Below, piece after piece: positions 17,679 through 26,970 of a DNA stretch of 64,000 nucleotides (within the stretch, counting starts at the first letter, position 1; every line of letters starts with the position of its first letter). Source of the DNA: JANQEU01 sp965242805 (GTDB lineage Bacteria; Bacteroidota; Bacteroidia; Cytophagales; Cyclobacteriaceae). The position numbers were made by a program, and so were the translations under genes. Below the pieces are notes generated by a model. It saw only the letters and a program-made list of their open reading frames with translations. It did no database searches and was not told the DNA's origin. The stretch covers positions 4,898,001 through 4,962,000 of the forward strand of contig CBDETD010000002.1 of assembly GCA_965242805.1 (NCBI GenBank), read 5' to 3'.

Positions 17679-19466
17679 TTATTTCATTTCTTCTTCGATG
17701 TTACCACAGGTCAACATTTCATCTCCGAAATATGGATTTAGAATTTCGTCTGAATCGCTTAACCAAAAAGCTCCCTGAAAGTCGAATGCCATTGGGCAAA
17801 ACTGCCTGAAGCCACCAGTTTCTACCTGGAACTTAGTGAGTGTATGGTATAGCTGATCGCTCAGAGGTGATAACGCATCTCTTATCCTCTCTACGTCAGA
17901 CTGCTCCAACATATACTTGGTGGTCGTATGAAGTACATTCAGATCTTTCATCCAAGAATGATGGGCATCTCCTTTGACCAGGGTCATGTCTACTTCTTCA
18001 ATTGAAGCCAGAAGAGGTTTGGCTTGCTTTTTTGCAGTCGCTCCATCCGTCTTAATCAAGGCATCTTTTACATTCAAATAACTGGTGAATACCTTTCTTA
18101 GTTGGTTTTGAAATTCCGGACTAACCTCATACAAAACCTCGGATAGGATCACATCAGGGAAATCAAATGCCTCCAATTGATCCATCTTCCTACTGCCATG
18201 ATCATGACCTAATTTAACTTCTCCTCCGGAGGGATTCATCATAGATACTTTACCTTGAAGTTGTGCTGATGCATCGATTTTGAAAACTCCATTGGCCACA
18301 ACTTCTTCTCCTTCCTTAAGTCCCTTATTTACTACATAATATTCACCTGCATCTACACCAATTTCCACTTCCCTGAATTGAAAAGTTGGTTGATCGTAAT
18401 TGCGAACTTTCACGTAGACCACCGCTCTTTTACCAGTCCACAAGACTGCCGTTTTGGGTATTACCAACTTTTCTTCCATGCCTGACTTCCCAGTACTCAC
18501 CATTCCTTCTACAAACATTTCAGGTTTAAGTTGACTGCTTTCATTACGGATCTCAGCCCGAATAGAGGCAGTTCGGGTTTCCTGATTAATTATAGGGTCG
18601 ATAAAAGTTATGACGCTTTTGAAAGAGCGGCCCGGAATGGACGCAACCTTGAATGAAATAGAATCTCCTTCAGAAAGCCAGTGCAGGTCACTCTCGTATG
18701 CATCAAACAGCACCCAGAGACTCGCAAGGTTCACAATTTCAAAAAGTACCTGGCCATCCATCACATGCTCACCCTCGGTTATTTTTCGGGTCATGATCGT
18801 TCCGGAGCGTGGAGCATATACATCAAAGTAGAACTGGACTTCACCTTTTCGTTCAATTTCCCTGATTTGATCACTGGTCAATTCCCATAGCTTCAGTTTT
18901 TGAACAGCTGCCTCATAAAAAGCGGGATTTGATTCTTTAAACCTCAATGCTTCAAATAGTTCTTTTTGGGCAGTTACCAGATCAGGTGAGTATAAAGTAG
19001 CCAGTTTCTGCCCTTTTCGAATAAACTGTCCTGTGAAATCAGCATATAATCTTTCCACTCTTCCATTAAAATGTGCTGTTACCGTAGCCATATTACGTTC
19101 ATCTGCTGCTACCTTCCCAGGTAGATAAATCTGCTTTCTAGGTGTTTCCATTCCTACGATCACGGTTTGTATGTTGGCGATTTCAACGGCAGCATCTGTC
19201 ATTTGAATTTCATTGCTGCCTGTTGTTTTCGAGGTCATGGAAGATACGGGTATAAGATCCATTCCACATAGAGGGCATTTGCCCTCTTCGGATTCTCTTA
19301 TTTGAGGATGCATGGAACAAGTGTATACTTCAACCATGGTGGAATGTTCATGATCCTCGTGTGCGATGGAATCTGAAGGCCCATCAAAAATTATCCAGCC
19401 GAGCAAAATACCTGTTGAAGTAAACCCAATGCCCCATATGATAGATTTTATACTAATTTTTCTCAT
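17679..19466 (-). CDS. cusB: CusB-type RND periplasmic adaptor with heavy-metal module and DUF3347
   Basis: The 595-residue membrane fusion protein has an N-terminal anchor (about 8-28), a heavy-metal-binding module YTCSMHPQIRE...CPLCGMD at 48-72, then barrel-sandwich/lipoyl and alpha-hairpin parts (for example IYLPGKVAADERNMATVTAHFNGRVER, split lipoyl halves). At the C-terminus a DUF3347 region (about 450-590) contains FRQFCPMAF and DEMLTCGN cysteines and methionines. The adaptor links CusA to the outer-membrane channel and hands over Cu(I). Fusion of the HMBD and DUF3347 to CusB is common in Bacteroidota and adds metal sites. Its ATG overlaps the end of cusC by 4 bases (19463-19466). Confidence 0.93.
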   Translation of the reverse strand: MRKISIKSIIWGIGFTSTGILLGWIIFDGPSDSIAHEDHEHSTMVEVYTCSMHPQIRESEEGKCPLCGMDLIPVSSMTSKTTGSNEIQMTDAAVEIANIQTVIVGMETPRKQIYLPGKVAADERNMATVTAHFNGRVERLYADFTGQFIRKGQKLATLYSPDLVTAQKELFEALRFKESNPAFYEAAVQKLKLWELTSDQIREIERKGEVQFYFDVYAPRSGTIMTRKITEGEHVMDGQVLFEIVNLASLWVLFDAYESDLHWLSEGDSISFKVASIPGRSFKSVITFIDPIINQETRTASIRAEIRNESSQLKPEMFVEGMVSTGKSGMEEKLVIPKTAVLWTGKRAVVYVKVRNYDQPTFQFREVEIGVDAGEYYVVNKGLKEGEEVVANGVFKIDASAQLQGKVSMMNPSGGEVKLGHDHGSRKMDQLEAFDFPDVILSEVLYEVSPEFQNQLRKVFTSYLNVKDALIKTDGATAKKQAKPLLASIEEVDMTLVKGDAHHSWMKDLNVLHTTTKYMLEQSDVERIRDALSPLSDQLYHTLTKFQVETGGFRQFCPMAFDFQGAFWLSDSDEILNPYFGDEMLTCGNIEEEMK

Positions 19467-20698
19467 TTTCCTGTAATGTAATTGATGTTGTAAATCGCAT
19501 TATTGTTGTCCACCCGGGCTTTCTCAAGAAGTAATTGATACGTTAACAACTTTCTCTGCATCCTTAATACTTCTTCAAAATCTGTTTCTCCGGTGGCAAA
19601 TCCCGTTTGAAGGAGGGAAACGGATCGTTCGGTCAGATGTATGAGATTTTCGTACAGAGCCAACCTCCTTTTTGCATCTAAATAGTCTTTAATATGATTC
19701 TCGAGTTGAGAAGCCAGAGAGTTAGTTTCATCTTGGATTTGATATTGAATATTTTCTTTCTCAATAATCGCTTGCTTCTCCATTGCCTTATATTTCTTCT
19801 GAAATATTGGCAACTTCATTCCTAGTTGAGGAAGTAAGAAAGCATCTCGTCCATTGTTCGCTACCTCAATATCTGTCCTCTCTCCAATATTGAAATAAGA
19901 TGCTCCCAGTACAAATGAGGGTTTACCAGACAGCTTAGCTACTCTGGTCTGATGTTCACTAGCTGCCAGTCTATGGTCCAGACTTCGGAGTTTATGGTTT
20001 TCTAAGATAATACTATCCAATAAAGTCTGTTTTTCGACGGTGAGGGGTATCATTTCAAGTTGATCAGGAAAGACAATGGAATCTGCTAGCTGGAAATTGA
20101 GGAGTTTTTCAAACTCTACCAGTTCTGCCTTGTGACTGTCTTTTAGGAATTCCAGGTTGCTTGTAAGCTCCTTTTCCTCCATTTCTACCCTAAGAACGTT
20201 TACCAGTCCTGTTTTGCCACTTTCGAAGTTGACTCGGGCTAGCTCTTTGAATGAGGTCAATAGCTCCAGGTTTTCTTCTGTCAATGACATCGACTTATTC
20301 AGGTAATACAGCTCATTAAATTGTATGCTGACTTCCTTGTAAAGTTGAAACTTGGCGTCCTCGAATAAATCCAACTCTGCTTCAGCGTGTTCAGCAGCCA
20401 CGTTACCTTGGGTAGACAATGTTCCAAACCATGGAAATGATTGATTCACAGCAAGACTTGCTTGCTGGGAACCTAATCTGGTTTCAACCGGAACAATGAA
20501 TAATCCAAAAGTGACCTGCGGATCCGGAAGGCTGGTTGCCCTGGGAATGTTTTCCATTGCAGATAGGTAATCATTAAACTTTGCCTTTAGACCAGGATTA
20601 TTTTCTGCTGCCAATTTCAAATACCTATCTATTGGATTCTGGGCAATTACTCCATTAGAGTAGACAAGAAAATATATGATGAAAACTATCTTTCTCAT
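19463..20698 (-). CDS. cusC: TolC-family outer-membrane efflux protein (CusC-like)
   Basis: The 411-residue product has a signal peptide (ending GVIAQ) and two repeated helical halves with the pattern of outer-membrane efflux proteins: PRATSLPDPQVTFGLF at the first strand, long heptad-rich helices (for example residues 105-215 and 300-390), and SFPWFGTLSTQG. It would form the trimeric outer-membrane duct of the Cus complex. It overlaps cusA (20695-20698) and cusB by 4 bases each, so the three parts are translated in order A, C, B. Confidence 0.92.
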   Translation of the reverse strand: MRKIVFIIYFLVYSNGVIAQNPIDRYLKLAAENNPGLKAKFNDYLSAMENIPRATSLPDPQVTFGLFIVPVETRLGSQQASLAVNQSFPWFGTLSTQGNVAAEHAEAELDLFEDAKFQLYKEVSIQFNELYYLNKSMSLTEENLELLTSFKELARVNFESGKTGLVNVLRVEMEEKELTSNLEFLKDSHKAELVEFEKLLNFQLADSIVFPDQLEMIPLTVEKQTLLDSIILENHKLRSLDHRLAASEHQTRVAKLSGKPSFVLGASYFNIGERTDIEVANNGRDAFLLPQLGMKLPIFQKKYKAMEKQAIIEKENIQYQIQDETNSLASQLENHIKDYLDAKRRLALYENLIHLTERSVSLLQTGFATGETDFEEVLRMQRKLLTYQLLLEKARVDNNNAIYNINYITGK

Positions 20699-23600
20699 GA
20701 TTTGGACTTTTTAAAATTTGATTCCATCCACATTGAATAAAGTACGGGAACAATAAACATTGTAATTACCTGAATGATCATTCCCCCAAAAGTTGGAATG
20801 GCCATAGGTACCATAATATCGGACCCTTTACCCGTCGATGTCAGAACGGGTAGTAATGCAATGATGGTAGTGGCCGCGGTCATTGTAGCTGGCCGAACTC
20901 GTTGCATACCTGCATGAAGTACCGCTTGACGAATTCCTACAATCGTATCTGGGGATTCTTTTTGAAAATGCTGCTTGATGTAAGTTCCCATGATCACACC
21001 ATCATCCGTGGCGACTCCAAAGAGAGCTATAAATCCTACCCAAACAGCTACACTTAGATTAATGGTGTGAACCTGGAACAGGTCCCTCAAATTAATACCT
21101 GCAATGTTAAGATCGAGGAACCAGGACTGACCATAAAGCCATATTAAAATAAATCCTCCAGCGAATGCAACGAACACTCCTGAGAACACCATTAAAGTCG
21201 GTTGAATTCTTCCGAATTGGAAATACAGAATGAGTAGGATTGCCATTAAACTGATTGGTATTACAATTGACAGCCTTTTAGTAGCTCTCACCTGACTTTC
21301 ATAATTTCCTGCAAATTGATAGCTGATGCCACTGGGGATTATGAGACTGCCGTCCTCTACTTTGCTTTCTAGAAAGATTTTTACATTTTCAACGACATCT
21401 ACCTCCGCATAACCATCTTCTTTATCAAAAATGACATAAGCGACCAGGAAGGTATTTTCACTTTTAATGTTCTGGGGTCCCCTAACATATTGTAGTTCTG
21501 CCAATTCCTGCAGAGGAACCTGAACACCGGTAGGGGTAGGGATAAGGATCCCTTTAATTGCATCCGGACTGTCGCGGAGTTCTCTCGCATATCGGACCCT
21601 GACGGCATATCTTTCACGGCCTTCCACTGTCGTTGTTTGCGTGTTTCCACCTATGGCCACTCCTAAATACATCTGGATGTCCTCAATACTCAAACCGTAC
21701 CGAGCAATTGCTTTGCGGTTGATCTTAATCTCGAGATAGGGTTTGCCGACTACACGGTCAGCAAAGACCGAACTTGACTTAATCCCAGGCACCTGTTTCA
21801 ACAGACTTTCCATTTGAAGTCCGACAGACTCGATGGTCTCAAGGTCAGGACCAAATATTTTCAGTCCCATGGGTGCTCTCATCCCTGTTGACAGCATTAC
21901 GAGCCTTGTAGCTATGGGCTGTAATTTAGGAGCTGAGGTCATTCCAGGGATATTGGTTACGTCCACGATTTCGTTCCAAATGTCATCGGGAGACTGTATA
22001 TGGTCTCTCCATTGTCTGAAGTATTTTCCAGATTTATCAGGTATAAGCAGCTGTGTGTCAAAACCAGAAAGTCTTGATACACCTGGGGTAAATACTTCCT
22101 GATTTTTTAAGATGAAGCGTCCTGATCTGTCAACCTTGAATCTTAGTCGCTTCCCATCTTCATCCAGTTTATACTCAGGTTTGTAGTTGATGACATTTTC
22201 AAACATGGAAATTGGCGCCGGATCTAATGCTGAAGCTACCCGCCCCCACTTTCCAACAGTCATTTCCACCTCGGGTATTGCAGTAACCCGCTGGTCCAGG
22301 AGTTTGATAGTTTCAATATTTTCCTGAACTCCGGAGTGAGGCATTGTTGTTGGCATAAGGAGGAAAGAACCTTCATCAAGCGGAGGCATAAATTCCTTTC
22401 CAATGCCGGGAAAAGTTCTTGAGAAACTATCCCACAATGTTGTTTGCCTGATATTCCAATTTATACTTTCAGCCCCCCTTGCTACAAATCCAAAAAGATT
22501 GTTGAAGCCTTGCCAGCTTAGGGTGCCAAATAACAGAATGACTATAGGTATACTCAGGAATTGCCACTTGTGATCGAGGCACCATCCCAAAATGGGTGCG
22601 TAATATTTTATAACCAACAAAAATCCACCCAGAACCAAAAGAAGTACGAATCCCACGAAAAGGAAATTGATGATCCAAGGATTCGATGCACCCAAAGGCA
22701 ACCATTCTCGTGTTAGGAAATAAAGGACCATTGCCAGGATTATTGCGATATTGAGATATTTTGGGACCAATTTCCATTTGGCAGACCATTGATATTCGGA
22801 AATATTATTTACACCAATCAACATCAACACAATACCAGCCCAGGGGATAATCAAAACCAGGGCAACTCCGAGGACAATTAGTGATATGGCCCAAATCCTT
22901 TTTGATCTACGATCATCTTTGCGAATGGAATAGATCCAATGAGCGAAAGCAGGAATTATGATCAATCCAATGAATAATGCTGCCAGTAAAGCAAAAGTCT
23001 TTGTAAAGGCAAGTGGTTTGAAAAGCTTACCTTCCTGAGCTTGTAGTGCAAAAACAGGTATGAAACTTATCACCGTTGTGGCAAGGGCTGTGAATACCGC
23101 GGAGGCAACTTCCGTGGTAGCTGTATAGATCACAGCTAGTTTTGCCTGATTGTCGATTCCTCTGTTTTCAGGTAAGCGAAGGTGTCGAATAATATTTTCA
23201 GTAAAGACTACGCCAACATCAACCATTACCCCAATAGCAATCGCGATTCCGGATAGAGCAACTATGTTGGCGTCCACACCTACATATCTCATGATAATAA
23301 ATGTCATCAATACTCCAATCGGGAGAAGACTGGATATTAGAATGGAGGCTCTTAGGTTGAGTACCAGTATTATCACCACTACTATACTTATCAATATTTC
23401 AAGTGAGAGAGCCTCTTCCAGGGTGCCCAAAGTCTCTTTGATCAACCCGGTCCGATCGTAAAATGGGACAATAGTAACTTTGGACACAGTGCCATCATTT
23501 AGCACTTTACTAGGTAACCCAGGGATCAGTTCTTCAATTTTTCTTTTAACATTATTGATGACTTCCAGAGGATTAGATCCATAACGAGCTACTACAACAG

Positions 23601-24507
23601 CTCCGACAGCTTCTGCCCCGGCCTTGTCAAGTCCTCCTCTCCGAGTCGCAGGTCCAAGTTGTACACGAGCCACATCTTTTATTCGTATGGGCACATTATT
23701 GCGGGCTGCAATAACTGCATCTTCAAGATCTGATACGCCTTTTATATAACCGAGCCCTCGTACCAGGTATTCTGCTCTATTGAACTCAATGGTTCTGGCA
23801 CCAATATCCAGATTACTTTTTTTTACCGCCATCATGATCCCTGCTACATCCACGTCGTAACTTTTCATAGCTATCGGATCAATTTCCACCTGATACTCTT
23901 TAACGTATCCTCCAATCGACGCTACTTCGGACACACCTTCAGCTGCTGAAAGGCCGTACTTTACATAAAAATCCTGGATAGATCTTAGTTCCTGCGGATC
24001 CCATCCACCTGCAGGATTACCATTCTTATCTCTACCTTCCAGAGTATACCAAAAGATTTGACCCAGGGCCGTTGCATCAGGGCCGAGGGCAGGTTGTACA
24101 CCATTAGGAAGAGTTCCAGCAGGTAGAGAATTAAGTTTTTCAAGTACCCTGGACCTACTCCAGTAGAATTCTACATCTTCATTGAAAATGAGATAGATAC
24201 TTGAAAGCCCAAATATTGAATTGCTCCGAATCGTTTTGATCCCTGGAACGCCCAGGAGCGCTGTTGTCAGAGGATAAGTTATTTGGTCCTCTATGTCCTG
24301 AGGAGATCTCCCCGTCCACTCAGTGTATACTATCTGTTGATTTTCTCCAATATCAGGAATGGCATCAACAGGGACCGGGTCTTGTGGAATATATGTTAAT
24401 TCCCAATTGAATGGGGCCGTTGCTATTCCCCAAATAATCAGGGTGATCATGATCGCCGCCGTGATCAGTTTTTGTTCCAAAAAGAATTTTATGATATGAT
24501 TCAGCAT
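20695..24507 (-). CDS. cusA: CusA-type heavy-metal efflux RND transporter
   Basis: I start at the ATG at 24507 (MLNHIIKFFLEQKLITAAIM), since the 15 earlier in-frame residues look non-coding. The 1270-residue protein has the RND layout with 12 or more helices and two large periplasmic loops. It shows heavy-metal RND marks: DPVPVDAIPDIGENQQIVYTEW at the start, SGIAIAIGVMVDVGVVFTENI in TM4, and PATMTAATTIIALLPVLTSTGKGSDIM near the end. It is longer than E. coli CusA (about 1047) because of an extra membrane segment around residues 545-690, as seen in Bacteroidota members. It exports Cu(I)/Ag(I) with CusB and CusC. Confidence 0.95.
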   Translation of the reverse strand: MLNHIIKFFLEQKLITAAIMITLIIWGIATAPFNWELTYIPQDPVPVDAIPDIGENQQIVYTEWTGRSPQDIEDQITYPLTTALLGVPGIKTIRSNSIFGLSSIYLIFNEDVEFYWSRSRVLEKLNSLPAGTLPNGVQPALGPDATALGQIFWYTLEGRDKNGNPAGGWDPQELRSIQDFYVKYGLSAAEGVSEVASIGGYVKEYQVEIDPIAMKSYDVDVAGIMMAVKKSNLDIGARTIEFNRAEYLVRGLGYIKGVSDLEDAVIAARNNVPIRIKDVARVQLGPATRRGGLDKAGAEAVGAVVVARYGSNPLEVINNVKRKIEELIPGLPSKVLNDGTVSKVTIVPFYDRTGLIKETLGTLEEALSLEILISIVVVIILVLNLRASILISSLLPIGVLMTFIIMRYVGVDANIVALSGIAIAIGVMVDVGVVFTENIIRHLRLPENRGIDNQAKLAVIYTATTEVASAVFTALATTVISFIPVFALQAQEGKLFKPLAFTKTFALLAALFIGLIIIPAFAHWIYSIRKDDRRSKRIWAISLIVLGVALVLIIPWAGIVLMLIGVNNISEYQWSAKWKLVPKYLNIAIILAMVLYFLTREWLPLGASNPWIINFLFVGFVLLLVLGGFLLVIKYYAPILGWCLDHKWQFLSIPIVILLFGTLSWQGFNNLFGFVARGAESINWNIRQTTLWDSFSRTFPGIGKEFMPPLDEGSFLLMPTTMPHSGVQENIETIKLLDQRVTAIPEVEMTVGKWGRVASALDPAPISMFENVINYKPEYKLDEDGKRLRFKVDRSGRFILKNQEVFTPGVSRLSGFDTQLLIPDKSGKYFRQWRDHIQSPDDIWNEIVDVTNIPGMTSAPKLQPIATRLVMLSTGMRAPMGLKIFGPDLETIESVGLQMESLLKQVPGIKSSSVFADRVVGKPYLEIKINRKAIARYGLSIEDIQMYLGVAIGGNTQTTTVEGRERYAVRVRYARELRDSPDAIKGILIPTPTGVQVPLQELAELQYVRGPQNIKSENTFLVAYVIFDKEDGYAEVDVVENVKIFLESKVEDGSLIIPSGISYQFAGNYESQVRATKRLSIVIPISLMAILLILYFQFGRIQPTLMVFSGVFVAFAGGFILIWLYGQSWFLDLNIAGINLRDLFQVHTINLSVAVWVGFIALFGVATDDGVIMGTYIKQHFQKESPDTIVGIRQAVLHAGMQRVRPATMTAATTIIALLPVLTSTGKGSDIMVPMAIPTFGGMIIQVITMFIVPVLYSMWMESNFKKSKS

Positions 24508-24586
24508 AGTGTGTTTTTTATTGTTGAAATAAAAAATGATGGGATATACCAATCCCTATCCATTTAGTAATGGATCACACTACGAC

Positions 24587-24976
24587 CTAAAGAAGGAAAG
24601 ATTGAATCAGGACAGGGATGTCCAGATTTATCAAAGGAGGTTTGTAGTTTAGGTACTGAGTAAAGTGGGCGGAAACGGAAAAAAGATCCTGATCTATTAG
24701 AAGATAGGTAATAACAACAGGAGTCTTGTAAATATCAAATCCAATTTCCGTGCCGGACTTGTTAAAGTCATCAGTTTTGAAAAGATCGACAGTATTTTGA
24801 CAACATCCCGACTCGGATTCCATATCCATATTTCCCGTGCAGGATTGAGCATGATGATTGATCGCGACGTCCTTGACTTCGCCCATACAGTAGTGCTTAT
24901 GAAGCGCTAATCCGGTGGTTGAGAGCACCAACAGAAACGCTAGCATTACATTCAGTATTTGATGTATGAGCTTCAT
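24587..24976 (-). CDS. Small cysteine/histidine membrane protein (HYC_CC_PP type)
   Basis: From the ATG at 24976 (MKLIHQILNVMLAFLLVLSTTG) the product has 129 residues: one signal or anchor helix, then HKHYCMGEVKDV, GCCQNTVD, and a C-terminal NYKPPLI. This order (HYC, CC, PP) defines a small Bacteroidota family seen beside copper efflux genes. The HYCMG and CC motifs could bind copper in the periplasm. The open frame extends to 25045, but the extra residues are polar and precede the hydrophobic signal. It is upstream of cusA by 79 bases on the same strand and likely leads the efflux operon. Confidence 0.8.
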   Translation of the reverse strand: MKLIHQILNVMLAFLLVLSTTGLALHKHYCMGEVKDVAINHHAQSCTGNMDMESESGCCQNTVDLFKTDDFNKSGTEIGFDIYKTPVVITYLLIDQDLFSVSAHFTQYLNYKPPLINLDIPVLIQSFLL

Positions 24977-25167
24977 TCCGAAGTTAAAATTACGAATTTT
25001 TGGAATTATCTTATGATTATTTGTTTTCACAACATCCCGATTCACTGAAAGTCAATGCATTATTCGGGCACATTAAATTCCTTACATCCTTATGCAACTA
25101 ACGAATTTTCAGAGTAGGGTTTTTATATAATTATTTAAAATATGTATATAATTCAATGATAGATACA

Positions 25168-25737
25168 TTATTTCAGGTCATCAAGAGGTTTTCTTCCTTG
25201 ATTTTGGGACTTTTTGAATTGGGAGGGTGACATTCCCGTATTTTTCTTGAACTGATTGGAAAGGTGCTGTACGCTGCTATACCCTAACTTATTGGCTATC
25301 TGGCTCAAATTATATTCATCATAGACCAAGAGTTCTTTTACCTTTTCAATCTTTTGAAGTATTATGTAATGTTCAATTGTAATGCCTTCTATCGAGGAAA
25401 ACAAACTGCTTAAATAACCATAATCCATGGCCAGATTGGTTGACAAATAAGTGGAGTAATTGACTTTTAAGTGTTGTTCTTTTCTATGAACATTATCAAT
25501 GACAAGAGATTTGATTTGTTCAATAGTTTGTGTGATTTTGTCTTCCAGCAATTCAAACCCACGATTCTCAAGTCCAATTGAGAGTTTCTCTTTTAGTACT
25601 TTATCGATAGGATTATCGATGATAACCTTTCCAAGTTGAACCTGAATCGGTCTGATCCCCACTCTTTGAAACTCCTCTTCAACCGCTTCAATGCAGCGAT
25701 TGCAGACCATGTTTTTAATCATCAGATTTTCAGCCAT
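25168..25737 (-). CDS. AraC-family regulator with N-terminal heavy-metal (CxxC) domain
   Basis: Residues 1-70 look like an HMA (ferredoxin-like) metal-binding domain with VCNRC (C12, C15) at the usual loop position. Residues about 120-180 are an AraC/XylS helix-turn-helix: YNLSQIANKLGYSSVQHLSNQFKKNTGMSPSQFKK. The combination suggests a regulator that senses Cu(I) or a similar thiophilic ion through CNRC and controls the adjacent copper genes. It is on the same strand as the HYC_CC_PP and cus genes, 191 bases upstream. An activator role at the cus operon is inference; no operator could be picked out in 25046-25167. Confidence 0.87.
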   Translation of the reverse strand: MAENLMIKNMVCNRCIEAVEEEFQRVGIRPIQVQLGKVIIDNPIDKVLKEKLSIGLENRGFELLEDKITQTIEQIKSLVIDNVHRKEQHLKVNYSTYLSTNLAMDYGYLSSLFSSIEGITIEHYIILQKIEKVKELLVYDEYNLSQIANKLGYSSVQHLSNQFKKNTGMSPSQFKKSQNQGRKPLDDLK

Positions 25738-25777
25738 GATCTAAAAACACTTATGAAAAGAAAAAAGATCGCTAAAT

Positions 25778-25969
25778 CTATACTGTAGGTTTATTTCGGA
25801 AGGTCCTGAGTACAAGGATCACAATGACAACAGCGAATATTCCGGCTATTGTCCATTTGGTATCATTGGTCCAGCCTTTTCTTTCAGGGATAGCTTCTTC
25901 GACCGCCTCCTGAGCCAGTAAAGCAAAAGACATTAAATAGAAAGTAGCGGATAAGATGAATTTACTCAT
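25778..25969 (-). CDS. 63-residue membrane protein, function unknown
   Basis: The product has a signal peptide (MSKFILSATFYLMSFALLAQ), a short acidic linker (EAVEEAIPERKG), and one membrane helix (WTIAGIFAVVIVILVLRTF) with a basic tail. I do not recognise a family; the layout resembles small envelope proteins of Bacteroidota. It lies 40 bases upstream of the AraC-type copper regulator and on the same strand, so the two may be cotranscribed. Confidence 0.6.
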   Translation of the reverse strand: MSKFILSATFYLMSFALLAQEAVEEAIPERKGWTNDTKWTIAGIFAVVIVILVLRTFRNKPTV

Positions 25970-26001
25970 TGAACCAAATTTGCTACAAAGAAAACAAATG
26001 T

Positions 26002-26523
26002 TTAACTGATAGTCAATTTGGATTCAATTTGCCTGATGTCTTCGGCATTATATAGCCCGGTTTCTTTTATAAAGTAAAGTATGAATCGGCTGAAGAAAGG
26101 ATCATAATCAAGTTTATCCATATTGGACAATTGAGCCATTATATTGTTTCGGTCATCTTGCATGTGAGAGCTGAATCCCAGAAATCTCGGGATATGGTAT
26201 TCAATACACAAACGTAGAAATCGAATTTCAAGACTGGATGGATCCTTTAAAACTGCGATATCAATTGCCTTTGAGAAACTTTTGACCAATTCGTATTTCC
26301 TCATTGGATTCCATTCCAATTGAGCGGTTAATGCTTCTGCAGTTGCCTTATATGCTAAAATTGTGGGGTTGTCATCAGGTAGATCATTCACATAATTGTA
26401 GAATGATTCAACTTTTGCTTTGTCCAGTACAGCGTTGTGAAAGGCTTTTCGAATCACAGCGATGTCATCCGCATGAGAGCGAATACAGAGTACTGTCAAT
26501 ACAATGGTTAAGAATCCTTTCAT
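26002..26523 (-). CDS. Secreted protein, function unknown
   Basis: I start at the ATG at 26523 (MKGFLTIVLTVLCIRSHA), which gives a good signal peptide; an in-frame ATG at 26541 is possible. The mature part, about 155 residues, is helical with TPR-like spacing (AYKATAEALTAQLEWNPMRKYELVKSFSKAID), and it lacks cysteines. I know of no named family for it. The gene is upstream of the small membrane protein and the AraC regulator by 32 bases and may share their transcript. Confidence 0.6.
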   Translation of the reverse strand: MKGFLTIVLTVLCIRSHADDIAVIRKAFHNAVLDKAKVESFYNYVNDLPDDNPTILAYKATAEALTAQLEWNPMRKYELVKSFSKAIDIAVLKDPSSLEIRFLRLCIEYHIPRFLGFSSHMQDDRNNIMAQLSNMDKLDYDPFFSRFILYFIKETGLYNAEDIRQIESKLTIS

Positions 26524-26642
26524 TAGCTCTTTTTTACTCAATTGAGAACCATATTGTTTCAGGAATTTTGACGTGGAAATGACTTTTGATAATTTATTTT
26601 GTTCAATTTAATTCTGCTGCCCAACCATGGTTAAGTTGGTCT

Positions 26643-26689
26643 AAAAAAGCCTTTCCATCATTGATCACGCATGTACTCCCGGAAGGATT
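26643..26689. repeat. Decayed partial copy of the tRNA-Arg 3' end and its terminator
   Basis: Forty of 47 bases match 26775-26821, which covers the last 16 bases of tRNA-Arg and its downstream terminator. The match is collinear and 132 bases away. The terminator stem is broken by substitutions in this copy. It is a remnant of a second tRNA gene or of a recombination site at the tRNA 3' end. Confidence 0.7.
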
Positions 26690-26774
26690 ATTCGTACGCT
26701 ATTCCTACACACTGGCACTCATGAATCGAAATGAATTCGGATTTCGAACCCTTGGTTCTCATCCTTCAGGGTAT

Positions 26775-26800
26775 AAAAAAACCTTCCCATCGTTGAGAAG
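26775..26800 (-). terminator. Rho-independent terminator of tRNA-Arg
   Basis: Minus-strand CCTTCTC (26794-26800) pairs with GGGAAGG (26781-26787) around a six-base loop and is followed by TTTTTT. It lies six bases beyond the tRNA 3' end. Confidence 0.75.
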
Positions 26801-26805
26801 GCATG

Positions 26806-26879
26806 TACGCCCGGAAGGATTCGAACCCTCAACCCCCAGAGCCGAAATCTGGTATTCTATCCAGTTGAACTACGGGCGC
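26806..26879 (-). tRNA. tRNA-Arg (anticodon UCG)
   Basis: The 74-base minus-strand sequence folds as a cloverleaf: acceptor GCGCCCG pairs with CGGGCGT (one G-T), D stem GTTC/GAAT, anticodon stem CCAGA/TCTGG around TTTCGGC (anticodon TCG, reading CGA), and T arm GAGGG-TTCGAAT-CCTTC. Discriminator is A; CCA is not encoded. A TATATTTG -7 element lies 11 bases upstream. Confidence 0.93.
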
Positions 26880-26890
26880 TTTTGAGCGCG

Positions 26891-26898
26891 CAAATATA
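26891..26898 (-). promoter_or_regulatory. -7 promoter element of tRNA-Arg (TATATTTG)
   Basis: The minus-strand TATATTTG matches the Bacteroidota -7 consensus TAnnTTTG and sits 11 bases before the tRNA 5' end. No clear TTG -33 element is present at 19-21 bases further up. Confidence 0.55.
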
Positions 26899-26902
26899 AA
26901 AA

Positions 26903-26928
26903 GAAAAGGTCATGTAAATGACCTTTTC
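26903..26928 (-). terminator. Rho-independent terminator of the 43-residue ORF
   Basis: GAAAAGGTCAT (26903-26913) and ATGACCTTTTC (26918-26928) form a perfect 11-bp stem with a four-base loop, followed on the minus strand by TTTTTAT. It lies 43 bases after the stop codon of the small ORF at 26971. Confidence 0.8.
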
Positions 26929-26970
26929 GGTAAAGTATGAAGAGGGTTACTAAAGTGGTATTTTAATGCG

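Noticed and set aside
26586..26885. 99-codon ORF on the plus strand
   Set aside because: It is the antisense of tRNA-Arg and its partial duplicate; the peptide part RPEGFEPSTPRAEI is a well-known artefact of translating tRNA genes.
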